A stretch of DNA of 19,889 bases from positions 1 to 19,889 of the forward strand of contig DXSD01000035.1 of assembly GCA_019410665.1 (NCBI GenBank), given 5' to 3'. A program made the position numbers and the translations under genes. This DNA comes from Fusobacterium sp. (lineage in GTDB: Bacteria; Fusobacteriota; Fusobacteriia; Fusobacteriales; Fusobacteriaceae). Of the stretch, positions 1 through 6,330 are shown piece by piece (position 1 is the stretch's first letter; each line of letters begins with the position of its first letter). Under the pieces are notes generated by a model. That model was not told where the DNA came from. It ran no database searches and was given only the letters and a program-made list of their open reading frames with translations.

Positions 1-24
1 TATTGAAATCATATCTTAACATAT

Positions 25-2031
25 TTAGTTCTCCAACTTTACTATAAAATCAGATATTATTTTTTCAGCTTCGTCATTTTCATAAGAATTAATATCTAAT
101 TTTAAATTTAAATAGTCTTCAATTAATTTTTTATATTTCATATCTGTATTTTTTTCTGACATTACTTTAAGTATTAACTCTTCTAATGAGAGAGAGGCTT
201 CTTTTTTATATTTTATAATATTTGATTTAATACGCTGCTCTTCTTCAAAAGTAGGCTTTTTAATAGTCATTTTATCATTATTGTATATTTCAGCTAATCC
301 TTTTTCTAGTATTTCTATTAATTCAGTTTGCGTATTATTTAAAATTAAATAAGAAGTTAAAAAAGATCGAGTTAACATCATATATATAGCATTTCTTTCT
401 GTTATTGAATCAGTAATTGTTTCAACTAAACAAATAACAAATGGATATTCTAATCCTTTTATATTATTTTTATTAGTTAACATTAATGTATTTGGAACTT
501 TTTTATGAGTTTCATATCCTATATTACATTCCCATCCAAAAGTATTTAGAATTCTCCATTTTAATTTTTCAGCAAATTCATAATTTTGAGAATTATTTTT
601 TAAAAAAAGAATAACAATATCATCAGGAGTAACTGTAGGATTTTTTTCTTTTATTTCCCCAACTATTTCTAATATTTTATTAATGTATTGATTTGATTCT
701 GTTTTTACAAGTTCAATTGTTTTTATTTTTTCAATTTCAAGATCTTCAAATCTTTTTAAAGGCTTCCTAGTTAAAATGTAATTATTTTCTTCTTCTTTTA
801 CTGTATAACCACATGCTTCTAATCCTTGTTTAGATAACCAACTTATTCTTTTTTCTTCAAATAATCCCATTCCTAATGCATGTGCAAACATTAAAGTTTT
901 AGGATCAGTTCGATAACATTTATTTAGCAAAAAATCAAAAGAACTTTCAATTTCGGTATTAAAAATATTTTGAAATATATCTCCCGCTAAATATATTGTA
1001 TTTTTAGTAACTTTTTTACATAATTCAAAGAAAGTTTGAGGAAAATCCTGACTTTCATCAACTAAAATATAATCAAAAAAAGGTTCATAACTTTTTTTCT
1101 CAAGTTCATCAATAGCTTTTTGACAAACAGAAGAAAAGTTTTGATTTTCTCTAAAAGTATAAAAATTTAAATTATAGTAATTACAAATAAAACTATACAA
1201 TCCTACATTAGGATTTTGTTTTGAACCCCATCCTCTACAACACCATAATTTTTCATTCCACTTGATTTGCTCTTCTACTTTCATAAAATCAAAAAATTGT
1301 GGAATTCTTTTGTTAAGAGTATCATGTAAAATTTTATTATAACAAGTAAAAGCTATTTTTATATTTGGATTTTTGAGATAAATATTTTTAAGTTTGTGTA
1401 ATAATAACTCTGTTTTTCCAGTTCCAGCTAATCCCTGAATTTTTATACATTTTTGTCTTGGTTCTTGATATAAAAATCTTGATTGTTGTCCATCAAATAT
1501 TATAATTTTCTTTTTTATTTTTTCTAAAATAGTATTAGGAATTTCTCCTTTAATACGTTCACTATCATTAATACTACCAGTCAATAAAGAAATAATTATT
1601 TCTAAATCTCTTTTTTCTTTTTCATCATTTAATTTATGTTCTTCTAATATTTGCTCTAAATTTGTATTTTCAAATTCTAGATAATTAATTCTATTTATCA
1701 AATTATTTTTCCAATATCTAGGTCTTTTCAATTGATCTTTAAATTTGAATTTATCAGAAATATATCCTAAATCGTCTAAAATATCGTCAACATAATTTTC
1801 AAACTCATCAGAACTTGAGTCATTCTTAAAATCAATAAAAACAATTTTAAATTTAGGAATCAACAAAAAGCAACCTTCATTATAGTCATATTCTTCTTCT
1901 ATTGATAAAGGTTTATTTAAAATAAAAATTTGTAAAAAATTATTATTGGAATAATCTTGGAAAATATTTATTAAATTTTTTTTACTTTCATTTTCTTGAG
2001 TAAGATTCGTATAAAATAACTCATTCTCCAT
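25..2031 (-). CDS. UvrD-like superfamily 1 helicase with putative nuclease-like N-terminus
   Basis: A 668-residue protein with the full SF1A helicase motif set: a Q-motif-like segment (FDGQQSRF, 179-186), Walker A GLAGTGKT (200-207), motif Ia FTCYNKIL (228-235), Walker B VDESQD (324-329), motif III LAGDIFQNIF (348-357), NKCYRTDP (370-377), motif V KGLEYPFVI (525-533) and motif VI YMMLTRSF (550-557). It should couple ATP hydrolysis to movement on DNA in the cytoplasm. Before the helicase core, residues 47-69 (D49, then IDFK at 66-69) resemble a NERD/PD-(D/E)XK nuclease core with Asp in the usual Glu place; this is an inference. The start is supported by AAAGGAGGA at 2041-2049, 9 bases upstream. 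It is divergent from a DNA methyltransferase and restriction-like gene, so an accessory role in defence is likely. Small UvrD-like helicases such as GajB are known from Gabija, but no GajA partner is seen. The helicase call is firm, the role is not. Confidence 0.85.
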   Translation of the reverse strand: MENELFYTNLTQENESKKNLINIFQDYSNNNFLQIFILNKPLSIEEEYDYNEGCFLLIPKFKIVFIDFKNDSSSDEFENYVDDILDDLGYISDKFKFKDQLKRPRYWKNNLINRINYLEFENTNLEQILEEHKLNDEKEKRDLEIIISLLTGSINDSERIKGEIPNTILEKIKKKIIIFDGQQSRFLYQEPRQKCIKIQGLAGTGKTELLLHKLKNIYLKNPNIKIAFTCYNKILHDTLNKRIPQFFDFMKVEEQIKWNEKLWCCRGWGSKQNPNVGLYSFICNYYNLNFYTFRENQNFSSVCQKAIDELEKKSYEPFFDYILVDESQDFPQTFFELCKKVTKNTIYLAGDIFQNIFNTEIESSFDFLLNKCYRTDPKTLMFAHALGMGLFEEKRISWLSKQGLEACGYTVKEEENNYILTRKPLKRFEDLEIEKIKTIELVKTESNQYINKILEIVGEIKEKNPTVTPDDIVILFLKNNSQNYEFAEKLKWRILNTFGWECNIGYETHKKVPNTLMLTNKNNIKGLEYPFVICLVETITDSITERNAIYMMLTRSFLTSYLILNNTQTELIEILEKGLAEIYNNDKMTIKKPTFEEEQRIKSNIIKYKKEASLSLEELILKVMSEKNTDMKYKKLIEDYLNLKLDINSYENDEAEKIISDFIVKLEN

Positions 2032-2082
2032 CTCTATTTTTCCTCCTTTATGTAAAGAACTAAATATTTTATCTTTTTATAA

Positions 2083-2109
2083 ATTATATATTATAGTATA
2101 ATATATAAT
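2083..2109. promoter_or_regulatory. Perfect 27-bp palindrome within a divergent promoter
   Basis: Arms ATTATATATTATA (2083-2095) and TATAATATATAAT (2097-2109) are exact reverse complements around G2096. Each arm contains TATAAT in the outward direction: 2097-2102 towards the methyltransferase and 2095-2090 towards the helicase. On the minus strand a 4/6 -35 (TTCATA, 2118-2113) lies 17 bases upstream; on the plus strand the -35 is weak (TTTTTA, 2074-2079). The two promoters overlap almost fully, so they should compete for polymerase, and a dimeric protein could bind the dyad. The palindrome is seen directly; promoter and operator function are inferred. Confidence 0.55.
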
Positions 2110-2130
2110 GAGTATGAAAGGAAGAAAAAA

Positions 2131-3111
2131 ATGATTGAATTGAATTTAAGAGAAAAAAATATATTAAAAAATTATACCTTTATCGATTTATTTGCAGGAA
2201 TTGGCGGGTTTAGAATTAGTTTAGAAAGTTTTGGAGCTAAGTGTGTATTTTCATCTGAAATTGATAAAGAAACTGCTAAAGTATATGAAAAAAATTATGG
2301 AGAATATCCAAAGGGAGATATTACTAAAATTTTAGAAAGGGATATTCCAACTCATGATATACTTTGTGCTGGATTTCCTTGTCAACCTTTTAGTATATCT
2401 GGAAAGATGAAAGGATTTGAAGATACAAGAGGAACGTTATTCTTTGATATAGCTAGAATTGTAAATTATCATCATCCTAAAATAATGATTCTAGAAAATG
2501 TTAAAAATTTAGAGAAACATGATAATGGTCAAACAATAAAAACAATTGTAATGACTTTAGAAAACTTAAACTATAATGTCTTTTATAAAGTACTTAATGC
2601 TAGTGATTATGGTATTCCACAGTCTAGAGAAAGGATTTATATTGTTTGTTTCAGAAAGGATTTAAAAGTAAATAATTTTAATTTTCCCAATAAATTAGAA
2701 AAGAAAGTGATGTTAAAAGAATTTTTAGAAAATGATGAAAATTTAGAAGAATTTATTATTAATAGAGATGATATAACATTAAGAAATAAAGAAGAGAAAA
2801 TTGAAGAAAAGAATAAACCAATTAGAATAGGAGAAGTAGCAAAAGGACGTCAAGGAGAAAGAATATATGATATTAATGGACATGCAATAACTTTATCTGC
2901 CGATGGTGGTGGAGTAGGAGCTAAAACAGGGTTATATCTTATTAATAAAAAAATTAGAAAATTAACTCCTAAAGAGTGTAGAAATATAATGGGATATCCT
3001 AAAAATTTTAAAATAATTAGTTCAACTTCAAAAGCACATAAACAATTTGGAAACTCAGTAGTAATAGATGTCTTACAGTATATCATAAAAGAAATTATTA
3101 ATTATATATAA
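2131..3111 (+). CDS. C5-cytosine DNA methyltransferase
   Basis: A 326-residue enzyme that transfers a methyl group from S-adenosylmethionine to carbon 5 of cytosine in a specific DNA site, protecting host DNA. All key motifs are visible in order: motif I DLFAGIGGF (19-27), motif IV GFPCQPF with catalytic Cys84, motif VI ENV (122-124), motif VIII QSRER (164-168), a target-recognition region at about 190-275, motif IX RKLTPKECRNIMGYP (276-290) and motif X GNSV (307-310). The recognition region contains GHAITLSADGGG, a pattern shared by a subset of these enzymes, but I cannot read the target site from it. The length is normal and the protein looks intact. A ribosome site (AAAGGAAG, 2117-2124) lies 6 bases before the ATG. 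It is followed 62 bases later by a restriction-like gene and is divergent from the helicase. Confidence 0.95.
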   Translation: MIELNLREKNILKNYTFIDLFAGIGGFRISLESFGAKCVFSSEIDKETAKVYEKNYGEYPKGDITKILERDIPTHDILCAGFPCQPFSISGKMKGFEDTRGTLFFDIARIVNYHHPKIMILENVKNLEKHDNGQTIKTIVMTLENLNYNVFYKVLNASDYGIPQSRERIYIVCFRKDLKVNNFNFPNKLEKKVMLKEFLENDENLEEFIINRDDITLRNKEEKIEEKNKPIRIGEVAKGRQGERIYDINGHAITLSADGGGVGAKTGLYLINKKIRKLTPKECRNIMGYPKNFKIISSTSKAHKQFGNSVVIDVLQYIIKEIINYI

Positions 3112-3115
3112 ATAA

Positions 3116-3144
3116 TTGACAAAATAGTAAAAAAAAGATAAAAT
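3116..3144 (+). promoter_or_regulatory. Promoter of the restriction-endonuclease-like gene
   Basis: TTGACA (3116-3121), a 17-base spacer and TAAAAT (3139-3144) form a near-consensus sigma-70-type promoter just after the methyltransferase stop codon (3109-3111). The expected start is near 3151, leaving a leader of about 23 bases. It allows the nuclease gene to be transcribed separately from the methyltransferase. Confidence 0.7.
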
Positions 3145-3181
3145 TTACCATAATATTTGAAGTGGAGGGTATTATGGTAAA
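3144..3181 (+). promoter_or_regulatory. Perfect 12-bp inverted repeat enclosing the ribosome site and start codon of the restriction gene
   Basis: TTTACCATAATA (3144-3155) and TATTATGGTAAA (3170-3181) are exact reverse complements separated by 14 bases. The loop holds GGAGGG (3164-3169) and the right arm holds the ATG (3174-3176). In RNA reading through from the methyltransferase the hairpin would bury the start codon. RNA from the promoter at 3116-3144 would begin near 3151 and lack most of the left arm. As DNA it could instead be an operator overlapping the transcription start. Confidence 0.6.
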
Positions 3182-3956
3182 GAACTGGGAATTATTTGAA
3201 GAAAAAGTTGTAAAAGAACTACAAGAAATAACTAACGAATTAGAGTTTAAAAGGAAAGGTGGAAGTGATTCAACAGCTTCAGATATAGTTGTTTATAAAA
3301 ATGAGGATATTATTACAAATATTGAATGTAAACTTTCTCCTAGTCAAGCAGCCCAATTTGTTGTTTTAGATAGTGATGGAAGTATTATTTTTTCTCCACA
3401 AAATAAATCTAGTGTTACAATTGAAGTTGAAGAGATTTTAAAATATTTAAATGATGATTTAGATAAATTTTTAAAGATTCTTGATAAAAGTGGAAAAGAA
3501 GAACTAGAAATATCTTTTGATATTTTAGCAAATCATTTTGCTAATATGTGTAAAAGAAGAAAAATTGATTATATAATTTCTGCTAAAAGTCTAGAAGAAG
3601 ATTTTAAAATTTTTAGTATTGATTATATCAAAGATAATTTTTATATTTCAGCTGTTTTGCGAAACAAACAAAGTGGAACAAGAGCTATTCCTAAAAGAGA
3701 AGAAAGGTTAGCTTTAGAAAAGTTTGCAGAAAAGTATGGGTTTGAATATTCAGAAAATATTCCAATAAGTCAAATAACTGATAGATATTTCGGAGATAAT
3801 AAAGAATATTATATCTCTAATAAAGATAATACTTTAAAGAAAAGGGCAACTACAAATAATTGTAATGTAATACTTACTTTAAAACTTAAAGAAGAAATAC
3901 TAGGTAACCTGTCAAAAGAAGATTTTGTAAAAGAAATTTTAAATAAATTAAAATAA
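3174..3956 (+). CDS. Putative type II restriction endonuclease (PD-(D/E)XK fold)
   Basis: A 260-residue protein without a family I can name. Residues 30-61 carry a plausible PD-(D/E)XK metal site: D37 in SDIVVYKN followed by E51 and K53 in NIECKLSPSQAAQF, a layout typical of restriction nucleases, preceded by an N-terminal helix with E9. Its position directly after a C5 methyltransferase makes it the probable cognate enzyme that cuts DNA lacking the methyl mark. I chose the ATG at 3174 rather than the in-frame GTG at 3162, because the GTG is part of the ribosome site GTGGAGGG, which sits 4 bases before the ATG. A strong promoter of its own lies at 3116-3144, and an inverted repeat covers the start. 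The cut site is unknown. It could also be another nuclease using the same fold. Confidence 0.65.
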   Translation: MVKNWELFEEKVVKELQEITNELEFKRKGGSDSTASDIVVYKNEDIITNIECKLSPSQAAQFVVLDSDGSIIFSPQNKSSVTIEVEEILKYLNDDLDKFLKILDKSGKEELEISFDILANHFANMCKRRKIDYIISAKSLEEDFKIFSIDYIKDNFYISAVLRNKQSGTRAIPKREERLALEKFAEKYGFEYSENIPISQITDRYFGDNKEYYISNKDNTLKKRATTNNCNVILTLKLKEEILGNLSKEDFVKEILNKLK

Positions 3957-4002
3957 ATTATCTTTTATTAATTTTGTAGTTATTTTATATATTTAAGTAG
4001 TT

Positions 4003-4031
4003 AAGGGAAGCTATTTAAATAGCTCTCCCTT
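4003..4031 (+). terminator. Rho-independent terminator after the restriction gene
   Basis: A stem built on the palindrome AGCTATTTAAATAGCT (4009-4024), extended by AAGGGA (4003-4008) pairing with TCCCTT (4026-4031) across one bulged C, and followed by T-rich DNA. It sits 46 bases after the stop codon at 3956. The same DNA contains the stop codon of the recombinase remnant on the other strand. Confidence 0.6.
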
Positions 4032-4164
4032 TTCTAATCTTAGGAGCAGTGATGGATATAGCTAATTTATGTTGGCTTTCATCTCCACCACTTCTATCCA
4101 TATCCGCTGGGATATCACGAAGTCTGATTTCTACGTGGTTAGAGTAGATTATTACAGAGTCTAT
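4015..4164 (-). pseudogene. 3' remnant of a probable serine recombinase gene
   Basis: On the minus strand an open frame reads IDSVIIYSNHVEIRL near its start, continues through RDIPADMDRSGGDE and ITAPKIRKGRAI, and ends at TAA (4017-4015). The first segment resembles the final beta-strand pair typical of large serine recombinase C-termini (pattern: V-hydrophobic-Y-x-x-H-V-E-I-hydrophobic-L). No upstream part follows: the frame runs into the hairpin at 4158-4190 and reaches a stop codon at 4191-4189. About 48 codons survive without start, catalytic domain or ribosome site. The codons look richer in G and C than the restriction block. The recombinase identity is by motif memory only; that it is a coding remnant is more secure than which protein it came from. 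Confidence 0.5.
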
Positions 4165-4190
4165 AAATAAAATATTTATAGACTTTTTTT
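4158..4190 (+). terminator. Perfect 12-bp stem terminator in the junction
   Basis: AGTCTATAAATA (4158-4169) pairs exactly with TATTTATAGACT (4173-4184) around a 3-base loop and is followed by six more T, giving a seven-T run at 4184-4190. There is no T-run for the minus strand, so it acts on rightward transcription. No gene lies between it and the previous terminator, so it is either a back-up for the restriction block or left over from a lost gene. Confidence 0.7.
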
Positions 4191-4239
4191 ATTCTTAAAT
4201 ATCTTGCTATATGCAATTCTCTTCCTTATTCAAAGATAG

Positions 4240-4273
4240 AAAAAAGCCCCAATTAAAAATTAGGGCTTTTTTT
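4240..4273 (-). terminator. Terminator of the ABC-F gene
   Basis: AAAAAAGCCC (4240-4249) pairs with GGGCTTTTTT (4263-4272), with AATT pairing extending the stem across a short A-rich loop. On the minus strand it directly follows the ABC-F stop codon (4276-4274). It has A/T tracts on both sides and could work in both directions. Confidence 0.8.
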
Positions 4274-6193
4274 CTAATTCATACTCTCTTTCAACTCTTT
4301 TAGCTCACTTTCTAAAGCTTCCCACTCTTCCATAACAGCCATTATCTCCATATCAAAATCCTCAAGTTCTTTTTGGATAGTAAGGAGCTTATCCAAATCA
4401 TTTACTCTTCCAGCTTCATTGTATTCCTCTTCTTTAAGAGCTTTTTTCTCCTCTAATTTAGTAAGAGTTTCCTCAGCTTTTACAATTTTCTTTTCTAATG
4501 ATGAGATTCTATTTTTATTTTTTTTCTGCTCCTCATAGCTAAGAACAGCTTTATCCTTACTCTCATCTTTCAATTTTATATTATCTCTTTGCTGTAAATA
4601 AGTATTATAGTCTCCTTTAAACATTACAGCTCCATCTTTTTTAATCTCATAGATACTATTTACAACACAGTCTAAAAAGTTTCTATCATGAGATACAACT
4701 AAGATAGTTCCAGTATAATCTTCTAAAGCTTCTTCTAATATCTCTCTAGAGTAGATATCTAAGTGGTTAGTTGGCTCGTCTAGTATTAAGAAGTTAGGTT
4801 TTTCTAGCATAAGTTTCATAAAAGCAACTCTTGCCTTCTCTCCTCCACTTAAGCTCTTTATCTCTTTATATACATCATCTTCACTAAATAGAAAACCTCC
4901 ACAAATATTTCTAGCTTGCTCTTCACTTAATGTAAAATTATACATCAACTCTTCAATTATAGTTCTATTTAGATTCAGCCCTTGATGATTTTGATCATAG
5001 TAACCTATCTTAACTCTATCACCTATTTTAAACTCTCCACTAGATGCAGTTTCTAAAGAGTTAACTATCTTAAGTAATGTAGATTTTCCCACACCATTTT
5101 TTCCAATTATTCCTATTCTATCTCCTCTATATACATCTAAATTTATATTAGAAAAAATTCTCTGTCCATCAAAGGATTTACACATATCCTTTATTCTTAA
5201 AACTAAATCTACACTTGTTAAATCAGTTTCAAATTTTAGTTTCATATTTTTTCTACTGATTACAGGATTTTCCATCTTCTCCATTCTATTAAGGATTTTC
5301 TCTCTTCCTCTAGCTTGTTTAGATTTCACTCCAGCTTTATATCTTCTGATAAACTCCTCCATCTTTCTGATTTTATCTTGTTCCTTATCAAAAGCCTTTA
5401 CTGCTCCTGTAATATATGCTTCCTTTTGAATAGTAAAATCTGTGTAGTTTCCAGTGTAAGTTTTTAAAGTTTTTCCCTCCATTTCAAAGATTCTATTAAC
5501 TACATTATCTAAGAAGTATACATCATGGGAAATTACCATTACAGCTTTTTTATAGTCTTTCAACATCTTTTCAAGCCACTCTATTGCATTCAGATCTAAG
5601 TGGTTAGTAGGCTCGTCTAATATTAAAAGTTCTGGTTCTTCTAGGAGTATCTTTCCAAGGGCTACCCTTGACATCTGTCCTCCAGATAGATCTCCTACTT
5701 TATTATTCCATAAACTTTCTGCTAAACTTAAACCATTTAAAATCTGTTTAACTTTATACTCAACAGCATACCCCTCATTTTGCTCATATCTAGCTGTAAT
5801 TTTTCCAAGCTCCTCCATAGTTTTATCAAAATCATCTAAATTTTCTGCTAAAATTACATTTAACTCCTGTATTCTATGATAGTCCTGTCTTAAATTATCA
5901 AATACAGTCATCAACTCTTCAAACACTGTATTCTCTTTATTTAAAGTTGGATTTTGTGAAAGATACCCTATCTTTAGTCCACCTTTTTTAGCTATTGTTC
6001 CCCTTTGATTAGTAGCTGGGTCTACTTCATCATACTCAAGTCCTAAAAGAATTTTTATTAAAGTTGATTTCCCTGCTCCATTTATTCCTATTATTCCAAT
6101 CTTATCCTTTTCATCTACTGAGAAACTTATATTTTTGAACAGTGTTTCTCCTGAAAATCCCATGTATAGGTCATTAACTTGTAAAAGTGCCAT
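4274..6193 (-). CDS. ABC-F family ATPase (translation factor type)
   Basis: A 639-residue soluble protein with two ABC ATPase domains and no membrane segment, the hallmark of ABC-F proteins, which bind the ribosomal E site and adjust translation. Domain 1 has Walker A GINGAGKST (36-44), signature LSGGQ (169-173), Walker B LLILDEP (189-195) and H-loop His223. A basic linker follows at about 245-330. Domain 2 has GKNGVGKST (364-372), LSGGE (448-452), LILDEP (469-474) and His502. A charged coiled coil fills about 545-639, as in Uup/YdiF-type members rather than EttA. Some ABC-F proteins give antibiotic resistance, but nothing here shows that and the architecture fits a housekeeping member. The ribosome site AGGAAGG lies at 6210-6204. 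It has its own promoter and terminator, so it is probably monocistronic. Confidence 0.93.
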   Translation of the reverse strand: MALLQVNDLYMGFSGETLFKNISFSVDEKDKIGIIGINGAGKSTLIKILLGLEYDEVDPATNQRGTIAKKGGLKIGYLSQNPTLNKENTVFEELMTVFDNLRQDYHRIQELNVILAENLDDFDKTMEELGKITARYEQNEGYAVEYKVKQILNGLSLAESLWNNKVGDLSGGQMSRVALGKILLEEPELLILDEPTNHLDLNAIEWLEKMLKDYKKAVMVISHDVYFLDNVVNRIFEMEGKTLKTYTGNYTDFTIQKEAYITGAVKAFDKEQDKIRKMEEFIRRYKAGVKSKQARGREKILNRMEKMENPVISRKNMKLKFETDLTSVDLVLRIKDMCKSFDGQRIFSNINLDVYRGDRIGIIGKNGVGKSTLLKIVNSLETASSGEFKIGDRVKIGYYDQNHQGLNLNRTIIEELMYNFTLSEEQARNICGGFLFSEDDVYKEIKSLSGGEKARVAFMKLMLEKPNFLILDEPTNHLDIYSREILEEALEDYTGTILVVSHDRNFLDCVVNSIYEIKKDGAVMFKGDYNTYLQQRDNIKLKDESKDKAVLSYEEQKKNKNRISSLEKKIVKAEETLTKLEEKKALKEEEYNEAGRVNDLDKLLTIQKELEDFDMEIMAVMEEWEALESELKELKESMN

Positions 6194-6228
6194 CTCTAAC
6201 TTTCCTTCCTCTAAATTATTTCATATAT

Positions 6229-6256
6229 ATTTTACCATTTATTTTATAAAAAACAA
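6229..6256 (-). promoter_or_regulatory. Extended -10 promoter of the ABC-F gene
   Basis: On the minus strand TTGTTT (6256-6251), a 16-base spacer ending in TGG and TAAAAT (6234-6229) form an extended -10 promoter with a start near 6222. The -35 lies inside the T-run of the terminator of the efflux operon just upstream. Confidence 0.5.
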
Positions 6257-6303
6257 TAGGGCAATTCATCATACCATCTATAGAGGTAAACGACTCCTTG
6301 CCC
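6250..6303 (-). terminator. Branched terminator of the efflux operon
   Basis: On the minus strand GGGCAA (6303-6298) pairs with TTGCCC (6264-6259), followed by TATTGTTTTTT. The 33-base interior can form a second stem from TACC and GGTA (6288-6285 with 6275-6272), giving a branched structure. It lies 27 bases after the RND stop codon at 6331. The long interior makes it less certain than a simple hairpin. Confidence 0.5.
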
Positions 6304-6330
6304 ATTATATTATTGATTAATTATTCTTTT

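Larger units (their letters stand above)
3957..4273. other. Gene-poor junction of 317 bases
   Basis: No intact gene is present. The stretch holds a hairpin terminator after the restriction gene (4003-4031), a remnant of a recombinase-like gene on the minus strand (4015-4164), a second perfect hairpin terminator (4158-4190) and the terminator of the ABC-F gene (4240-4273). It reads as the seam between an acquired restriction-modification block and the chromosomal backbone. Confidence 0.6.

Noticed and set aside
2850..3086. 78-residue minus-strand frame inside the methyltransferase
   Set aside because: It is antisense to conserved motifs IX and X of the methyltransferase and has no ribosome site or recognisable domain.
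3162..3173. GTG start for the restriction gene
   Set aside because: The GTG belongs to the ribosome site GTGGAGGG serving the ATG at 3174, and no other ribosome site precedes it.
4274..6193. Antibiotic-resistance ABC-F protein
   Set aside because: No resistance context and no attenuator-type leader with a short upstream peptide; the C-terminal coiled coil fits a housekeeping member.
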